A DNA stretch of 53,960 nt from an uncultured beta proteobacterium (GTDB lineage Bacteria > Pseudomonadota > Gammaproteobacteria > Burkholderiales > Burkholderiaceae_C). Positions 35,835 to 45,464 of this stretch are shown one piece after another (the stretch's first letter is position 1; every line of letters starts with the position of its first letter). Made by a program: the position numbers and the translations under genes. The stretch covers positions 1-53,960 of the forward strand of contig CAIPGC010000266.1 of assembly GCA_903864505.1 (NCBI GenBank). Reading direction: 5' to 3'. The notes beneath the pieces were generated by a model. The model was not told the origin of the DNA, made no database searches, and saw only the letters and a list, made by a program, of their open reading frames with translations.

Positions 35835-38800
35835 ATGGCCCAGTTTTTTATCAGCCGACCCATCTTTGCATGGGTAATTGCCTTGTTCATTCTGGTGGTA
35901 GGCGGCGTAGCCATTACGCAGTTGCCGGTCTCCCAGTATCCGCCGGTGGCCCCCCCGTCCATTGTGGTCAGCATGGCCTATCCCGGTGCCTCGGCGCAAA
36001 CGCTGGAAGACAGCGTGATCAGCGTGATCGAGCGGGAAATGAATGGCTCTCCTGGCCTGATCTACATGGAGTCGGTCGCCCAAGCCGATGGCTCGGGCAA
36101 TATCACGTTGACGTTTGAGACCGGCACCAGTCCTGACCTGGCCCAGGTCGATGTTCAAAACCGCCTCTCGCGCGCGGCACCGCGTCTGCCAGCGGCGGTC
36201 ACGCAAGCGGGTGTGCGCGTGGACAAGGCGCGGTCGAACTTTCTGCTATTCACCATGCTGTCCTCGGACAACCCGGACTTTGACATCATCGCGCTGGGCG
36301 ACTATGCGTCGCGCAACGTACTACCGGAAATTCAACGCTTGCCGGGCGTGGGCCAGGCCCAGTTGTTCGGAACCGAGCGCGCCATGCGGATCTGGATTGA
36401 CCCCGCCAAGTTGGCGGGGTTCAACCTGTCCGCCAACGATGTCAACAATGCCATCCGCGCCCAGAACGCCCAGGTGTCCTCTGGCGCCATTGGCGACCTG
36501 CCCAATGTCACCGGGCAGTCCATTGCCGCAACGGTCATTGTCGAAGGCCAACTCTCTGGTGCGGCGCAGTTCGGCAACATCCTGCTGCGCGCAAATTCCG
36601 ATGGTTCTGCCGTGCGCCTGAAAGATGTGGCACGCATTGAACTCGGTGCACAGGGTTATGCAACTTCAGCCCGCCTCAACGGCAAACCGGCCGCCGGCAT
36701 GGGCGTACAGCTATCGCCTTCGGGCAATGCGCTGGCCACAGCCAAGGCGGTGCGCGAGCGAATGGAGCAACTGCAAACCTATTTCCCACCCGGTGTTAAG
36801 TGGACTATCCCGTACGACAGTTCGCGCTTCGTCAGGATTTCCATTTCGCAGGTGGCCGAGACGCTGGTGATTGCGGTCGTACTGGTGTTTCTAGTGATGT
36901 TTTTGTTCCTGCAGAGTTTCCGCTACACCATCATTCCTACCATCGTCGTTCCAGTCGCATTGATGGGCACGTTCGGCATGCTCATGGCACTGGGCTTTTC
37001 CATCAATGTGTTGAGCATGTTTGGGATGGTACTGGTGATCGGCATTGTGGTCGACGACGCCATCGTGGTGGTGGAAAACGTGGAGCGCATCATGAGCCAC
37101 GAAGGCCTTGCGCCGCTGGAGGCGACACGCAAGGCGATGGGACAGATCTCGGGTGCCATCATCGGTGTGACCGTAGTGCTAATCGCCGTGTTTGTACCGC
37201 TGGCCTTCTTCAAGGGTTCGGTTGGAAATATTTACCGTCAGTTTTCCGCGGTGATGCTGAGCTCGATCTCCTTTTCGGCGTTCATGGCACTCTCCCTGAC
37301 ACCCGCACTCTGTGCCACGCTACTTAAACCGGTTGAGGCGGGGCACCACCATGCCAAGACTGGATTTTTTGGCTGGTTTAACCGTGGCTTTACCAGCACT
37401 GCCAAGAGTTATGAAGGGCTGGTCGCGCGACTGCTAAAACGCGCCGGACGCTACCTCATCATTTACGCAGCCATCATCGCCGCAGTGGCTGTGGTCTACA
37501 TGCGCTTACCAACCTCCTTCTTGCCCAACGAAGATCAGGGAACGATGCTGGTCAATGTCCAGTTGCCACCGGGAGCCACCCAGGCGCGAACACTGAATGT
37601 AATGCAACAGGTAGAGGGATTCATTCTTAATCAACCAGAAGTGCAGAGCATGGTCAGCGTGTTGGGGTTCAGTTTTTCCGGCCAGGGGCAAAATGCAGCG
37701 CTGGCGTTTGTGACACTCAAGGACTGGAAGGACCGCGTCGGTGCCGAGCACTCGGCACAGGCCCTGGCAGGTCGCTCGTTTGGGGCGCTGATGCAGGTGC
37801 GCGATGCCTTCATTTTTCCGCTCAGTCCACCCCCGATTTCCGAACTGGGCAATGCGTCCGGATTTACTTTCCGCCTACAGGACCGTGGAGGTAAGGGCCA
37901 CGATGCACTGGTCGCAGCCCGAAACCAGATGCTGGGCATGGCATCCAAGAGTCCGGTTCTGACACAGGTGCGCCCCGATGGTCTGGAAGATGCCCCGCAG
38001 TTGCAGATTGATATTGACCGCGACAAAGCCAGCGCACTGGGCGTAGGTTTTGATTCCATCAACAGCACCATCTCCACCGCACTGGGCTCGGCCTACATAA
38101 ACGACTTCCCGAATCAAGGCCGCTTGCAACGCGTGGTGGTGCAAGCGGACGCTACCGCACGCATGCAACCCGACGACTTGCTCAAACTCAATGCCTCCAA
38201 CGCACAGGGCAAGCCGGTACCCCTCTCGGCCTTTGCCCGCACGCGCTGGGTCAAGGGGGCCATGCAAACGATTCGATTCAATGGGTACCCCGCCATGCGT
38301 ATTGGCGGCAACGCAGCACCGGGCTACAGCACCGGAGCAGCGATGGCCGAGATGGAAAAACTGGCCACGCAACTGCCCGCCGGTTTTGCCTACGAGTGGA
38401 CCGGACAGTCACGGGAAGAAAAATTGGCCGGCTCTCAGGCAATGATCTTGTATGCTTTTGCGATTCTGGCAGTGTTCTTGTGTCTGGCCGCGCTGTATGA
38501 GAGTTGGTCGATTCCGATGTCGGTGATTTTGGTGGTGCCACTAGGTGTGCTGGGTGTGTTGCTGGCCACGGTATTGCGCGGCTACGCCAACGATGTGTAC
38601 TTCCAGGTGGGACTGATCACCATCATCGGCCTGTCCGCCAAGAATGCGATTTTGATCGTCGAGTTCGCCAAGGACCTACAGGCGCAAGGCAAGAGCGTGG
38701 TGGAATCCGCCCTTGCCGCCGCGCACCTGCGGTTCAGGCCCATCATCATGACCTCCATGGCGTTCATGTTGGGTGTGCTGCCGCTGGCCATTTCCAGCGG

Positions 38801-38990
38801 CGCAGGATCGGCCAGTCAACGCGCCATTGGTACCGGCGTGATCGGCGGGAGCATGTTGGGAACCATACTGGCCGTGTTCTTTGTACCGATCTTCTTTGTG
38901 GTGATTCGCGGCCTTTTCAAGGTAAGCGAACGCCAGCACCAGTTTGACATGGAACACAGCCACCAGATGGGAGTAGAAGCTGATGAATAG
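35835..38990 (+). CDS. RND multidrug efflux permease (HAE1, AcrB/MexB type)
   Basis: A 1051-residue inner-membrane proton/drug antiporter. The start MAQFFISRPIFAWVIALFI is typical of the HAE1 family. The proton-relay aspartates are present in MVLVIGIVVDDAIVVVENVER, and the later relay lysine lies near GLSAKNAILIVEFAKDL. Two large periplasmic loops fall between spans 1/2 and 7/8. The length is normal. The gene lies between the adaptor and outer-membrane channel genes. Substrates would probably be hydrophobic or amphiphilic compounds, but they cannot be told from sequence. Confidence 0.96.
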   Translation: MAQFFISRPIFAWVIALFILVVGGVAITQLPVSQYPPVAPPSIVVSMAYPGASAQTLEDSVISVIEREMNGSPGLIYMESVAQADGSGNITLTFETGTSPDLAQVDVQNRLSRAAPRLPAAVTQAGVRVDKARSNFLLFTMLSSDNPDFDIIALGDYASRNVLPEIQRLPGVGQAQLFGTERAMRIWIDPAKLAGFNLSANDVNNAIRAQNAQVSSGAIGDLPNVTGQSIAATVIVEGQLSGAAQFGNILLRANSDGSAVRLKDVARIELGAQGYATSARLNGKPAAGMGVQLSPSGNALATAKAVRERMEQLQTYFPPGVKWTIPYDSSRFVRISISQVAETLVIAVVLVFLVMFLFLQSFRYTIIPTIVVPVALMGTFGMLMALGFSINVLSMFGMVLVIGIVVDDAIVVVENVERIMSHEGLAPLEATRKAMGQISGAIIGVTVVLIAVFVPLAFFKGSVGNIYRQFSAVMLSSISFSAFMALSLTPALCATLLKPVEAGHHHAKTGFFGWFNRGFTSTAKSYEGLVARLLKRAGRYLIIYAAIIAAVAVVYMRLPTSFLPNEDQGTMLVNVQLPPGATQARTLNVMQQVEGFILNQPEVQSMVSVLGFSFSGQGQNAALAFVTLKDWKDRVGAEHSAQALAGRSFGALMQVRDAFIFPLSPPPISELGNASGFTFRLQDRGGKGHDALVAARNQMLGMASKSPVLTQVRPDGLEDAPQLQIDIDRDKASALGVGFDSINSTISTALGSAYINDFPNQGRLQRVVVQADATARMQPDDLLKLNASNAQGKPVPLSAFARTRWVKGAMQTIRFNGYPAMRIGGNAAPGYSTGAAMAEMEKLATQLPAGFAYEWTGQSREEKLAGSQAMILYAFAILAVFLCLAALYESWSIPMSVILVVPLGVLGVLLATVLRGYANDVYFQVGLITIIGLSAKNAILIVEFAKDLQAQGKSVVESALAAAHLRFRPIIMTSMAFMLGVLPLAISSGAGSASQRAIGTGVIGGSMLGTILAVFFVPIFFVVIRGLFKVSERQHQFDMEHSHQMGVEADE

Positions 38991-40359
38991 GCTCCACCTT
39001 GGAACGCTGGCTGCCACGCTGGCAATAGCTGGTTGCAGTCTCATACCCACTTATGAACGCCCTGCTGCGCCCGTGGCGGCAACCTTTCCTACGGACAGCG
39101 CAGGTGCTGGCGCACCACAAGGCGCAGCGGATATGGAGTGGCAGACCTTCTTTCCTGACGCACGCCTGAAACGTCTGGTTGAAATTGCCCTGCAAAACAA
39201 CCGCGACCTGCGCATGGCCGTGCTCGCAGTGGAGCAGACACGCGCTCAACTACAACTCCGCCGCGCCGATGAGTTGCCCTCGTTGAATGCCGGACTCAAT
39301 TTGACACGGGGCCCGAATACTTCGGGAGCCATCGCCAGCACCTACACAGCAGGGCTAAGCATCACTGCCTACGAATTGGACATTTTTGGGCGCGTGCGGG
39401 CGTTAAGTCAGTCCGCGCAGGCTCAGTTGCTGGCATCGGACGAGGCACGAAAGACCGTACAAATCAGCCTGCTTGCGTCGGTGGCCAATACCTACCTCAA
39501 TCTCCTGGCGGACGGTGAACTACTGCGCGTAACACGCGACACGCTTGCCACCCGCCGTGACTCGCTCAAACTTACGCAACTCAAATTTGACAATGAAGCT
39601 GCGTCCAAACTCGACTTGAGTCAGGCGCAATCGTTGTTCGAAGGTGCAAGGATCGCTCTGGCGCAAGTCACCCGCCAGCGTGCACAGGACGAGAACGCCC
39701 TGGTCCTCCTGCTTGGCCAACCACTACCTTCCGATCTCCCCAGCGGGCTCGGACTGCAGGAGCAGAACCTGTTACCCAGCCTGCCAGCTGGCGTTCCGTC
39801 TGATTTGCTGATGCGCCGACCCGATGTGCGTCAGGCCGAGCAAGTTTTGCTTGCTAACAACGCCAATATCGGTGCCGCGCGTGCCGCCTTCTTTCCACGC
39901 ATTACCCTAACCGGCAGCGCAGGTGTGGTGAGCAGCGATCTGGAGAACCTGTTCAGCAACGGCACCTCGGCCTGGACCTTTGTGCCGCAATTGCTGCAGC
40001 CGATTTTTGATGGGGGACGCAATCAAGCCAATTTGGACAGCGCCAAAGTCAGTCGTGATATTGCGGTCGCCCAGTATGAGAAGGCAATTCAAAATGGTTT
40101 CAAGGAAGTCGCGGATGCCCTGGCTGGATACGCCACGCTGGCTGAGCAACTGCGTGCACAAACGGCGCAACTTGACGCTGAAAAGACACGCATGCAGCTT
40201 GTCCAGTTGCGCTTTGAGCACGGTGCTGCCAGTACGCTCGATCTACTCGACGCACAACGTTCCCTGTTCGCTGTGCAACTGGCTCAGGTACAAACTCAAA
40301 CGCTGTCGCATCAGAACCTGGTAACGCTCTACAAGGCGCTTGGGGGCGGGTGGAAGTGA
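38983..40359 (+). CDS. Outer-membrane efflux channel lipoprotein (NodT/OprM family)
   Basis: A 458-residue TolC-like protein that forms the exit duct of the pump. The lipoprotein signal ends at IAGCSLIPTYERP; two OEP repeats follow, with the hallmark LPSLNAGLNLTRGP and RRPDVRQAEQVLLANNANIGAARAAFFPRI in the halves. It starts eight bases before the permease stop, so the three genes form one operon. It meets the FeS/FAD oxidoreductase gene tail to tail with 13 bases between, which marks the right border of the efflux operon. Confidence 0.94.
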   Translation: MNRLHLGTLAATLAIAGCSLIPTYERPAAPVAATFPTDSAGAGAPQGAADMEWQTFFPDARLKRLVEIALQNNRDLRMAVLAVEQTRAQLQLRRADELPSLNAGLNLTRGPNTSGAIASTYTAGLSITAYELDIFGRVRALSQSAQAQLLASDEARKTVQISLLASVANTYLNLLADGELLRVTRDTLATRRDSLKLTQLKFDNEAASKLDLSQAQSLFEGARIALAQVTRQRAQDENALVLLLGQPLPSDLPSGLGLQEQNLLPSLPAGVPSDLLMRRPDVRQAEQVLLANNANIGAARAAFFPRITLTGSAGVVSSDLENLFSNGTSAWTFVPQLLQPIFDGGRNQANLDSAKVSRDIAVAQYEKAIQNGFKEVADALAGYATLAEQLRAQTAQLDAEKTRMQLVQLRFEHGAASTLDLLDAQRSLFAVQLAQVQTQTLSHQNLVTLYKALGGGWK

Positions 40360-40372
40360 TATTGGCAGACGA

Positions 40373-41665
40373 TCAGGCCTTGCCAAACTTGGTATCGAAG
40401 CGAATTCCTATCTTTTGTAGCAACGGTGTTGGCAGTAAACCGCCAGCACACACAATGACTGCATCATTGCGGTAGGCCTTCACCCCCTCAGAGGTCTTGA
40501 TCTCTATGGAGTCCGGTGAAATTGAATTGACCGACGAATTGAGCATCACCTGGAGTCGACCCGCCTGTTGCTGTTGTTCCAGCATCAGGCGGTTCTTTTG
40601 CTTGACGCGCGAAAACGCAGCGCTGCGGTAGGAAAGAATCACATTCGTTCCTTCTTCCTGCGAAATCGTTATCGCGGCTTCCAGCGCGCTATCTCCACCA
40701 CCGACCACCACTACCGCCTGCTTGGCATACTGCGCAGGATCGGTCAGGCGATACACCACTTTGGCAGATTCTTCACCGGGAACATCGAGTTTGCGCGGCG
40801 TTCCGCGACGACCCATGCACAGCAACACATTCCTGGCCGAATAGGCACCGACGTTTGTTTTGACAACAAAGTGGCCATCCACTTTTTCAATACTCTCCAT
40901 CTGTTCGCGAAAGCCAATCTTCAAACCCGTCTTCTTCACCACATCCAGCCAGAATTCCAGAAGCTTCTCCTTCTGCACCTCGGCAAAGCGCACCTTGCCG
41001 ATCAAAGCCAGTTCAACTGGCGCGGTCATGGCAATCTTCTGACGCGGATAGTGGTACACCGCGCCGCCCAAAGAATCCTCCTGCTCAATCAGTTTGTACT
41101 TCAATTTGTGCGCGATGGCGGATAAGCCCGCCGACAGACCCGCGGGACCACAGCCCACCACCACCACGTCAAATTCAGCAGCGCCCCCTGATGAACGCTT
41201 CTTGATGGCATCCATGGCTTTTCTGCCCTGCTCGGCCGCCTTGCGTATAAGGCCCATTCCGCCGAGCTCGCCCGCAATAAAAATACCCGGGACATTGGTC
41301 TCAAATTCGGCCGAGATGTTCGGAATGTCAATGCCGCGCTTTTCAGTACCAAATACCAATGAGATCGCCTCGACCGGACACGCATCCCGACAAGCGCCAT
41401 GGCCAATGCAATGGGCACCGTTGATGAGCACTGCTTTTCCGTTGACAACCCCTAGCGCGCCTTCTGGACATGACCTGGCACACGCACCCGACCCCATGCA
41501 TTTGAGCGGGTCCACGACCGGATGCAAGGACGGCGGCTCCGCCAACCCCGCTTCGACGGATTCCTGTAATACAGCAACTTCCGCGGTTTCGACGCGTTTG
41601 CGACGTCTTACATAGAAAGCCATCACGAGCAAAAGGACGGCGGCGTAGAGGTACAAATAGTTCAT
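40373..41665 (-). CDS. Membrane-anchored 4Fe-4S/FAD NAD(P)H oxidoreductase
   Basis: About 430 residues. One N-terminal helix (residues 3-19) is followed by arginines, then a ferredoxin-like pair of cysteine motifs: C56-x5-C62-x3-C66-P and C86-x5-C92-x3-C96-P. In each, the second cysteine of the usual CxxCxxCxxxCP pattern is replaced (Ser59, His89). A flavoprotein domain follows with [12 protein letters not shown] for FAD and [14 protein letters not shown] for NAD(P)H, of the thioredoxin-reductase/YpdA fold but without a CXXC redox pair. Similar proteins, with the same Ser/His motifs as I recall, occur beside multiheme cytochromes. It probably feeds electrons from NAD(P)H into the membrane; this is inference. 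The ATG at 41665 starts at the anchor helix. It is the last gene of the cytochrome cluster. Confidence 0.85.
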   Translation of the reverse strand: MNYLYLYAAVLLLVMAFYVRRRKRVETAEVAVLQESVEAGLAEPPSLHPVVDPLKCMGSGACARSCPEGALGVVNGKAVLINGAHCIGHGACRDACPVEAISLVFGTEKRGIDIPNISAEFETNVPGIFIAGELGGMGLIRKAAEQGRKAMDAIKKRSSGGAAEFDVVVVGCGPAGLSAGLSAIAHKLKYKLIEQEDSLGGAVYHYPRQKIAMTAPVELALIGKVRFAEVQKEKLLEFWLDVVKKTGLKIGFREQMESIEKVDGHFVVKTNVGAYSARNVLLCMGRRGTPRKLDVPGEESAKVVYRLTDPAQYAKQAVVVVGGGDSALEAAITISQEEGTNVILSYRSAAFSRVKQKNRLMLEQQQQAGRLQVMLNSSVNSISPDSIEIKTSEGVKAYRNDAVIVCAGGLLPTPLLQKIGIRFDTKFGKA

Positions 41666-41713
41666 GATGAGAAATGACCGGTATGCGCAGATTGTGCCAA
41701 AGCCCAAAACGCT

Positions 41714-42751
41714 TCAGGGCCGATAGACTTCGCCAATTTTCAGAGTCACGCCCGATGCGCCAACATCAACCGGTCCGGTTTGACCGACCAAGTCTCCAGA
41801 CTGCGGGGTTGCGCTTCCGTTTTTACTGATTCTGGCGGACAGGACTACTTTTTCTACACCCGAGATTTTGGAATCAGGAGACATTGCCATAGAGTCATTG
41901 ATCACCACGGAAAACGGCAAATCCTTCACCTGCTTGCGGAGTATGGCCACCGGCAGGCGTGTGCCAACCAGCGAGCGCACAGTAACAAATACTGAATCTT
42001 GCGGCGTAGTCTGGCCTAACAGGGCCGGTACAAGAGAAATTGTGGCCCCAATCTCCGCACTGGACTTTACCGCCGCACTCACCTTCCCCGAACTTGGGAT
42101 GCCCGACATCGCTCGCGCCATGTCCAGGTCCGCTTGAATTTGCTTGGCGAAAAAATTTTCGGTCCCGCCGTTGGCGACCACCTTGTCCCAGTGTTTGATG
42201 GCAGTGACATAGTCCTTATGGTCAAAGGAATACTTGCCAGCGATGGCTAATCCCTTGACATTGTTTGGGTCCAACTTAAGCGCCCGTTGCACTAGTTGCA
42301 TTGGCTCACCTTCCATACTCCGGTTATTCTTTACCGCCAACGCGTCTGCATAATCAACCAGCAATGCCGCATCACCCGCACTCAACTGGACCGCATGTGC
42401 ATAGGCATCTGCTGCTTCAGAAGCTCGTCCAACGACACTGTAAGTTCGCGCGAGCATGGCCCAGCCCCCCGCGTCGGCCGGATTGTTCTTCAGTCTTTCA
42501 GAAAGACTTTTCACCATTGCCTCAACCTTTTCCGGATCGACGGACGGTGTGCCCGTCACGTCGCTTCTCCTGGTAGCGTTTGAGTCTGGAGTTGGCGCGG
42601 AATGGTTCCACCGGTAAACCCCAGCAATCACCAGTACGAAGAAAAGTGCAAGTCCAATCAGCAACCCCCTCGGCACAGGGGCATAGGGAGATTCCTCCTG
42701 CAATGGAGTGGCCGGTGCAAGCGTCGGTGTATCTACTTCGGTTGCAGTCAT
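41714..42751 (-). CDS. CcmI/CycH-like TPR protein
   Basis: A 345-residue protein with one membrane helix near residue 35 (LLIGLALFFVLVIAGVY), three to four TPR repeats (about residues 80-220, e.g. AGGWAMLARTYSVVGRASEAADAYAHAVQL), and a C-terminal periplasmic domain (from about 225) like that of CcmI/CycH, containing SVFVTVRSLVGTRLPVAILRKQVKDLPF. CcmI delivers apocytochromes to the haem lyase in c-type cytochrome maturation. No other ccm gene is in the window, and it starts one base after the stop of the 24-heme cytochrome gene, which suggests a helper dedicated to that cytochrome; this is inference. Confidence 0.82.
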   Translation of the reverse strand: MTATEVDTPTLAPATPLQEESPYAPVPRGLLIGLALFFVLVIAGVYRWNHSAPTPDSNATRRSDVTGTPSVDPEKVEAMVKSLSERLKNNPADAGGWAMLARTYSVVGRASEAADAYAHAVQLSAGDAALLVDYADALAVKNNRSMEGEPMQLVQRALKLDPNNVKGLAIAGKYSFDHKDYVTAIKHWDKVVANGGTENFFAKQIQADLDMARAMSGIPSSGKVSAAVKSSAEIGATISLVPALLGQTTPQDSVFVTVRSLVGTRLPVAILRKQVKDLPFSVVINDSMAMSPDSKISGVEKVVLSARISKNGSATPQSGDLVGQTGPVDVGASGVTLKIGEVYRP

Positions 42752-42752
42752 A

Positions 42753-44558
42753 TTACCCACCGCGACCCCTAATTCGCTTCCAAGAACTCGTCAGGTGGCA
42801 TTGCTCACATCGAGTTCCAAAACGACTCTCGTGTGGATCTTTGCCTCTGTGGCATGAATAACAATTGGCAGGAAGGGCCGCCGCCGCCTTGCCCGTCGGT
42901 GCGGGTTCTGTGTGGCACGCAGCACATTTAACCTTGGCATGCAACCCGACAAGCGGATAGCGCGTAAGCTTGTCATGGTCGTAGGACCAGAGCGGCCAAC
43001 CGCGAGAGTTGTGGCAGTTCTCGCAATTCGTCCCAAATGCCTGCTTGTGCTTGTCCACCTTCAAGTGACAACTTACACAATCCCGCTTTGCATCCCTGAA
43101 ACGCGAGGTTACATGGCACTCCTTACAGGGTGTCAACGCGTGCAACCCGTTCAACGGGAACCTCGCCTTGTTGTGATCAAAGTGTTCCACCTTCCAATTG
43201 CGGTCGGTATGGCATTGCTCACATTTCTGTCCAAGCTGCGATTCGTGCTTATCGTCCTTCTTGTGACAGTTAAAACACTCCATGGTTGTATTGCGGAAAC
43301 TCTTGAGGTCAGCGTGGCAGGTCTTGCAGACGATCTTTTTGTCTGCATGGGCGTTGCGCAAGGGGAAACGCGTCTTGGCGTGGTCGAAGCGCAAGTGGGG
43401 CGACTTCCAACCGAGATCATCATGGCAATCCGCGCACTTGTTGCCCAGAGTGGCTTCGTGCTTGTCATCCTTCTTGTGGCATGAGAAACATTCCTTGCTC
43501 GCCTCCTTGAACATGACTCCCTCATGGCAGGCCTTGCACTTGGCTTCGGCGTGCTTGCCGAAAAGGGGGAACTCTGACTTGCTGTGGTCAAACTGTGTCT
43601 TTTCTTTCCAGCCCTTCTCATTGTGACAGTTCTGGCATTCATGGCCCAATGACTCTTTATGTTTGTCGTCCTTGCGATGGCAAGCGTAGCAATCCTGCGA
43701 AGTTTTCACACCAAATAGTTTGCCTGTGTGGCAACTGGTGCATTTTGTCTGCACATGCTTTCCGCGCAGCACGTACTTTGTATCAACATCATGGTTGAAC
43801 ACCGCAGGTTTCCACGCCTTGGTGTTGTGGCACGACTCGCATTTCTCACCAAACTGTCCTTTGTGTCCCTTTTGATCATCAATTTTTCGATGGCAACTTA
43901 CACAAGTTTTTGGCGTTTCCTTGTAGGTGGCATCTTTGTGACACTCAGAGCACTTGGTATCAATGTGTTTTCCGGTGAGAGAAAATTTGGTCTTTTCATG
44001 GTCGAACTTTGTTTCTTTCCAGTTCACTTCTGAGTGGCAGTCATTGCAGGTGTTACCGAGAGAGCCCTTATGCACATCGTCCTTGCGGTGGCAAGCCTGA
44101 CAGGTATTAGGTGCCTCGCGAAATTTCTTGCCGGCAACGTGGCACTTTTCACAGTCAGTTTTCTGGTGCTTCCCATTCAGTATGAAAGCAGTGGATTTGT
44201 GATCAAAATTCGTCTTATCCAACTTCACCAACTTGGCATCCGCACCACCGTGTTCCGAATGGCAGGTCCGGCATGCCTGCTGCTTCATCTTGCCATGAAG
44301 CCCGGTATGGGCCTGAACATCGGCGCGAGTTTCCTTGTGGCAATCCAGGCATCGTTTGTCCTGGCCAGGACGATCAAACTTGATATGGCATTGGGCGCAA
44401 TCCTCCTCCCACTTGGCGTGCACCTTCGCAAGTTTGCCCGGCGACATAATAGACTCAATTCCCTGTGCCGAAACCCAGGACACTTGCAAATAAAGGAACA
44501 AAAATGCGACAAGGCCCGCCAGATGTCGCCAGGAAGTGGTGGTTGGCATTGCGTTCAT
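42753..44558 (-). CDS. 24-heme c-type cytochrome with seven tandem three-heme repeats
   Basis: A 601-residue secreted cytochrome. A signal peptide (residues 1-31) is followed by 24 CXXCH haem sites: three in a leader (CAQCH, CLDCH, CRTCH) and 21 in seven repeats of 66-69 residues. Each repeat reads FDH ... GKH ... CxxCH ... CxxCH ... DDKH ... LG ... CxxCH ... W, and so supplies three extra histidines for its three haems. It resembles the cytochrome c3/multihaem family and probably stores or carries electrons across the periplasm. It is flanked by the membrane b-type cytochrome gene (12 bases upstream) and the CcmI-like gene. Its exact partner is not shown. Confidence 0.93.
   Translation of the reverse strand: MNAMPTTTSWRHLAGLVAFLFLYLQVSWVSAQGIESIMSPGKLAKVHAKWEEDCAQCHIKFDRPGQDKRCLDCHKETRADVQAHTGLHGKMKQQACRTCHSEHGGADAKLVKLDKTNFDHKSTAFILNGKHQKTDCEKCHVAGKKFREAPNTCQACHRKDDVHKGSLGNTCNDCHSEVNWKETKFDHEKTKFSLTGKHIDTKCSECHKDATYKETPKTCVSCHRKIDDQKGHKGQFGEKCESCHNTKAWKPAVFNHDVDTKYVLRGKHVQTKCTSCHTGKLFGVKTSQDCYACHRKDDKHKESLGHECQNCHNEKGWKEKTQFDHSKSEFPLFGKHAEAKCKACHEGVMFKEASKECFSCHKKDDKHEATLGNKCADCHDDLGWKSPHLRFDHAKTRFPLRNAHADKKIVCKTCHADLKSFRNTTMECFNCHKKDDKHESQLGQKCEQCHTDRNWKVEHFDHNKARFPLNGLHALTPCKECHVTSRFRDAKRDCVSCHLKVDKHKQAFGTNCENCHNSRGWPLWSYDHDKLTRYPLVGLHAKVKCAACHTEPAPTGKAAAALPANCYSCHRGKDPHESRFGTRCEQCHLTSSWKRIRGRGG
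42774..44207 (-). repeat. Seven tandem 3-heme repeat units within the cytochrome gene
   Basis: Seven units in protein positions 118-184, 185-253, 254-322, 323-390, 391-459, 460-525 and 526-595. Period is 66-70 residues (about 204 bases). DNA identity between units is partial, so this is an old duplication under selection for the haem and histidine pattern. The final two units vary most (GLH for GKH, DPH for DDKH). Confidence 0.9.
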
Positions 44559-44570
44559 CCCAAATACGAG

Positions 44571-45464
44571 TCAGTAGGCATGCACTGCAAAGATGTGCAC
44601 GAAGGTGCTGATCACCAGCAGGAACACGAATGGTATATGGGCAATATGCCAGGCGGACAACATCCATTCATAGGAGGAAAACTGGGCTACCCGCACCACG
44701 GCATTCAGATAGCGACGCACCAACTTGTGCGCCAGACGCCGATGGTCGCCCAACTGCCGTGCGTTCCAGTTGTTGCGCATCTTCAATTTCTCCAGCCTGC
44801 CGCGCAGCAGGAGAACGCAGCGCACGTAAGTGATGAGTTGCACGCTAGGCAACAGAAAGACGCGGTACAAATGGTCGACCCAACCCGGCGTCGGATTCTG
44901 CACTTTGACTTTGAAACCGGCTAATACAACCTCCACCTTGGGCGCAAAACTCAGACGAGACCGTGCTCCATCCTGTTCAATACCAGCACGCGCCTTTAAC
45001 TCCTCCAGGGCAACGCGTTCGCCATGCAAACCGCGATTGATACGCGTGTAGATGAAGCGCCCCACGACGCCACTTGCGGCCACGATGATCATGCTCCACA
45101 GCGCCACCCCGGCGTTGAGCGACCCAAAGCGAAATCCTGAGTGAATCAGTATCAGCACCGGCCCTCCTATGCCCAGCACCATGTGCCACGCCAGCCAGCG
45201 CCGCACCGGTCCCCAGCCAAAGGTGAAACGGAAATATTTGCGTATTGGATAACTCAGGAGCAACAACATCATGCTGGCCCCCACCACGCCTATCCAGTAA
45301 CCTGCGTCCTCACCGGCTTTGAACAGATTAAGCAGGCTGATTTCTCGCGCACCCCAAACCACCAGGGCAATCCCGGCGTACACAAACATGTCTTTGGACA
45401 GCGCAGGAATCTCTCGCCGGACATTTTCCTGAGACTCAACGTCCGATGCCTCCTTCACGCTCAT
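44571..45464 (-). CDS. Cytochrome b-like integral membrane protein
   Basis: A 297-residue inner-membrane protein with about five spans. Four are near the N-terminus (residues 27-47, 56-72, 93-110, 118-138), then a basic cytoplasmic-looking region of about 130 residues, then a last span (275-292). Histidines 94 and 108 in span 3 and 273, 276, 290 and 295 around the last span could ligate b-type haems. It resembles ferric-reductase-like or b561-type quinol-interacting proteins. The ATG at 45464 has GGAAGG upstream and overlaps the propeller gene stop (ATGA); longer frames reach into that gene. In context it could transfer electrons between the quinone pool or the FeS/FAD protein and the 24-heme cytochrome. 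Confidence 0.75.
   Translation of the reverse strand: MSVKEASDVESQENVRREIPALSKDMFVYAGIALVVWGAREISLLNLFKAGEDAGYWIGVVGASMMLLLLSYPIRKYFRFTFGWGPVRRWLAWHMVLGIGGPVLILIHSGFRFGSLNAGVALWSMIIVAASGVVGRFIYTRINRGLHGERVALEELKARAGIEQDGARSRLSFAPKVEVVLAGFKVKVQNPTPGWVDHLYRVFLLPSVQLITYVRCVLLLRGRLEKLKMRNNWNARQLGDHRRLAHKLVRRYLNAVVRVAQFSSYEWMLSAWHIAHIPFVFLLVISTFVHIFAVHAY

Noticed and set aside
42774-44207. The regular spacing of short motifs looked at first like a CRISPR-type array.
   Set aside because: The period is about 200 bases, the units are only partly identical and all code in frame for haem-binding repeats.
44034-44924. Plus-strand open frame across the 24-heme cytochrome and cytochrome b-like genes.
   Set aside because: It crosses a gene boundary on the other strand, and the haem motifs and repeat period lie in the minus-strand frame.
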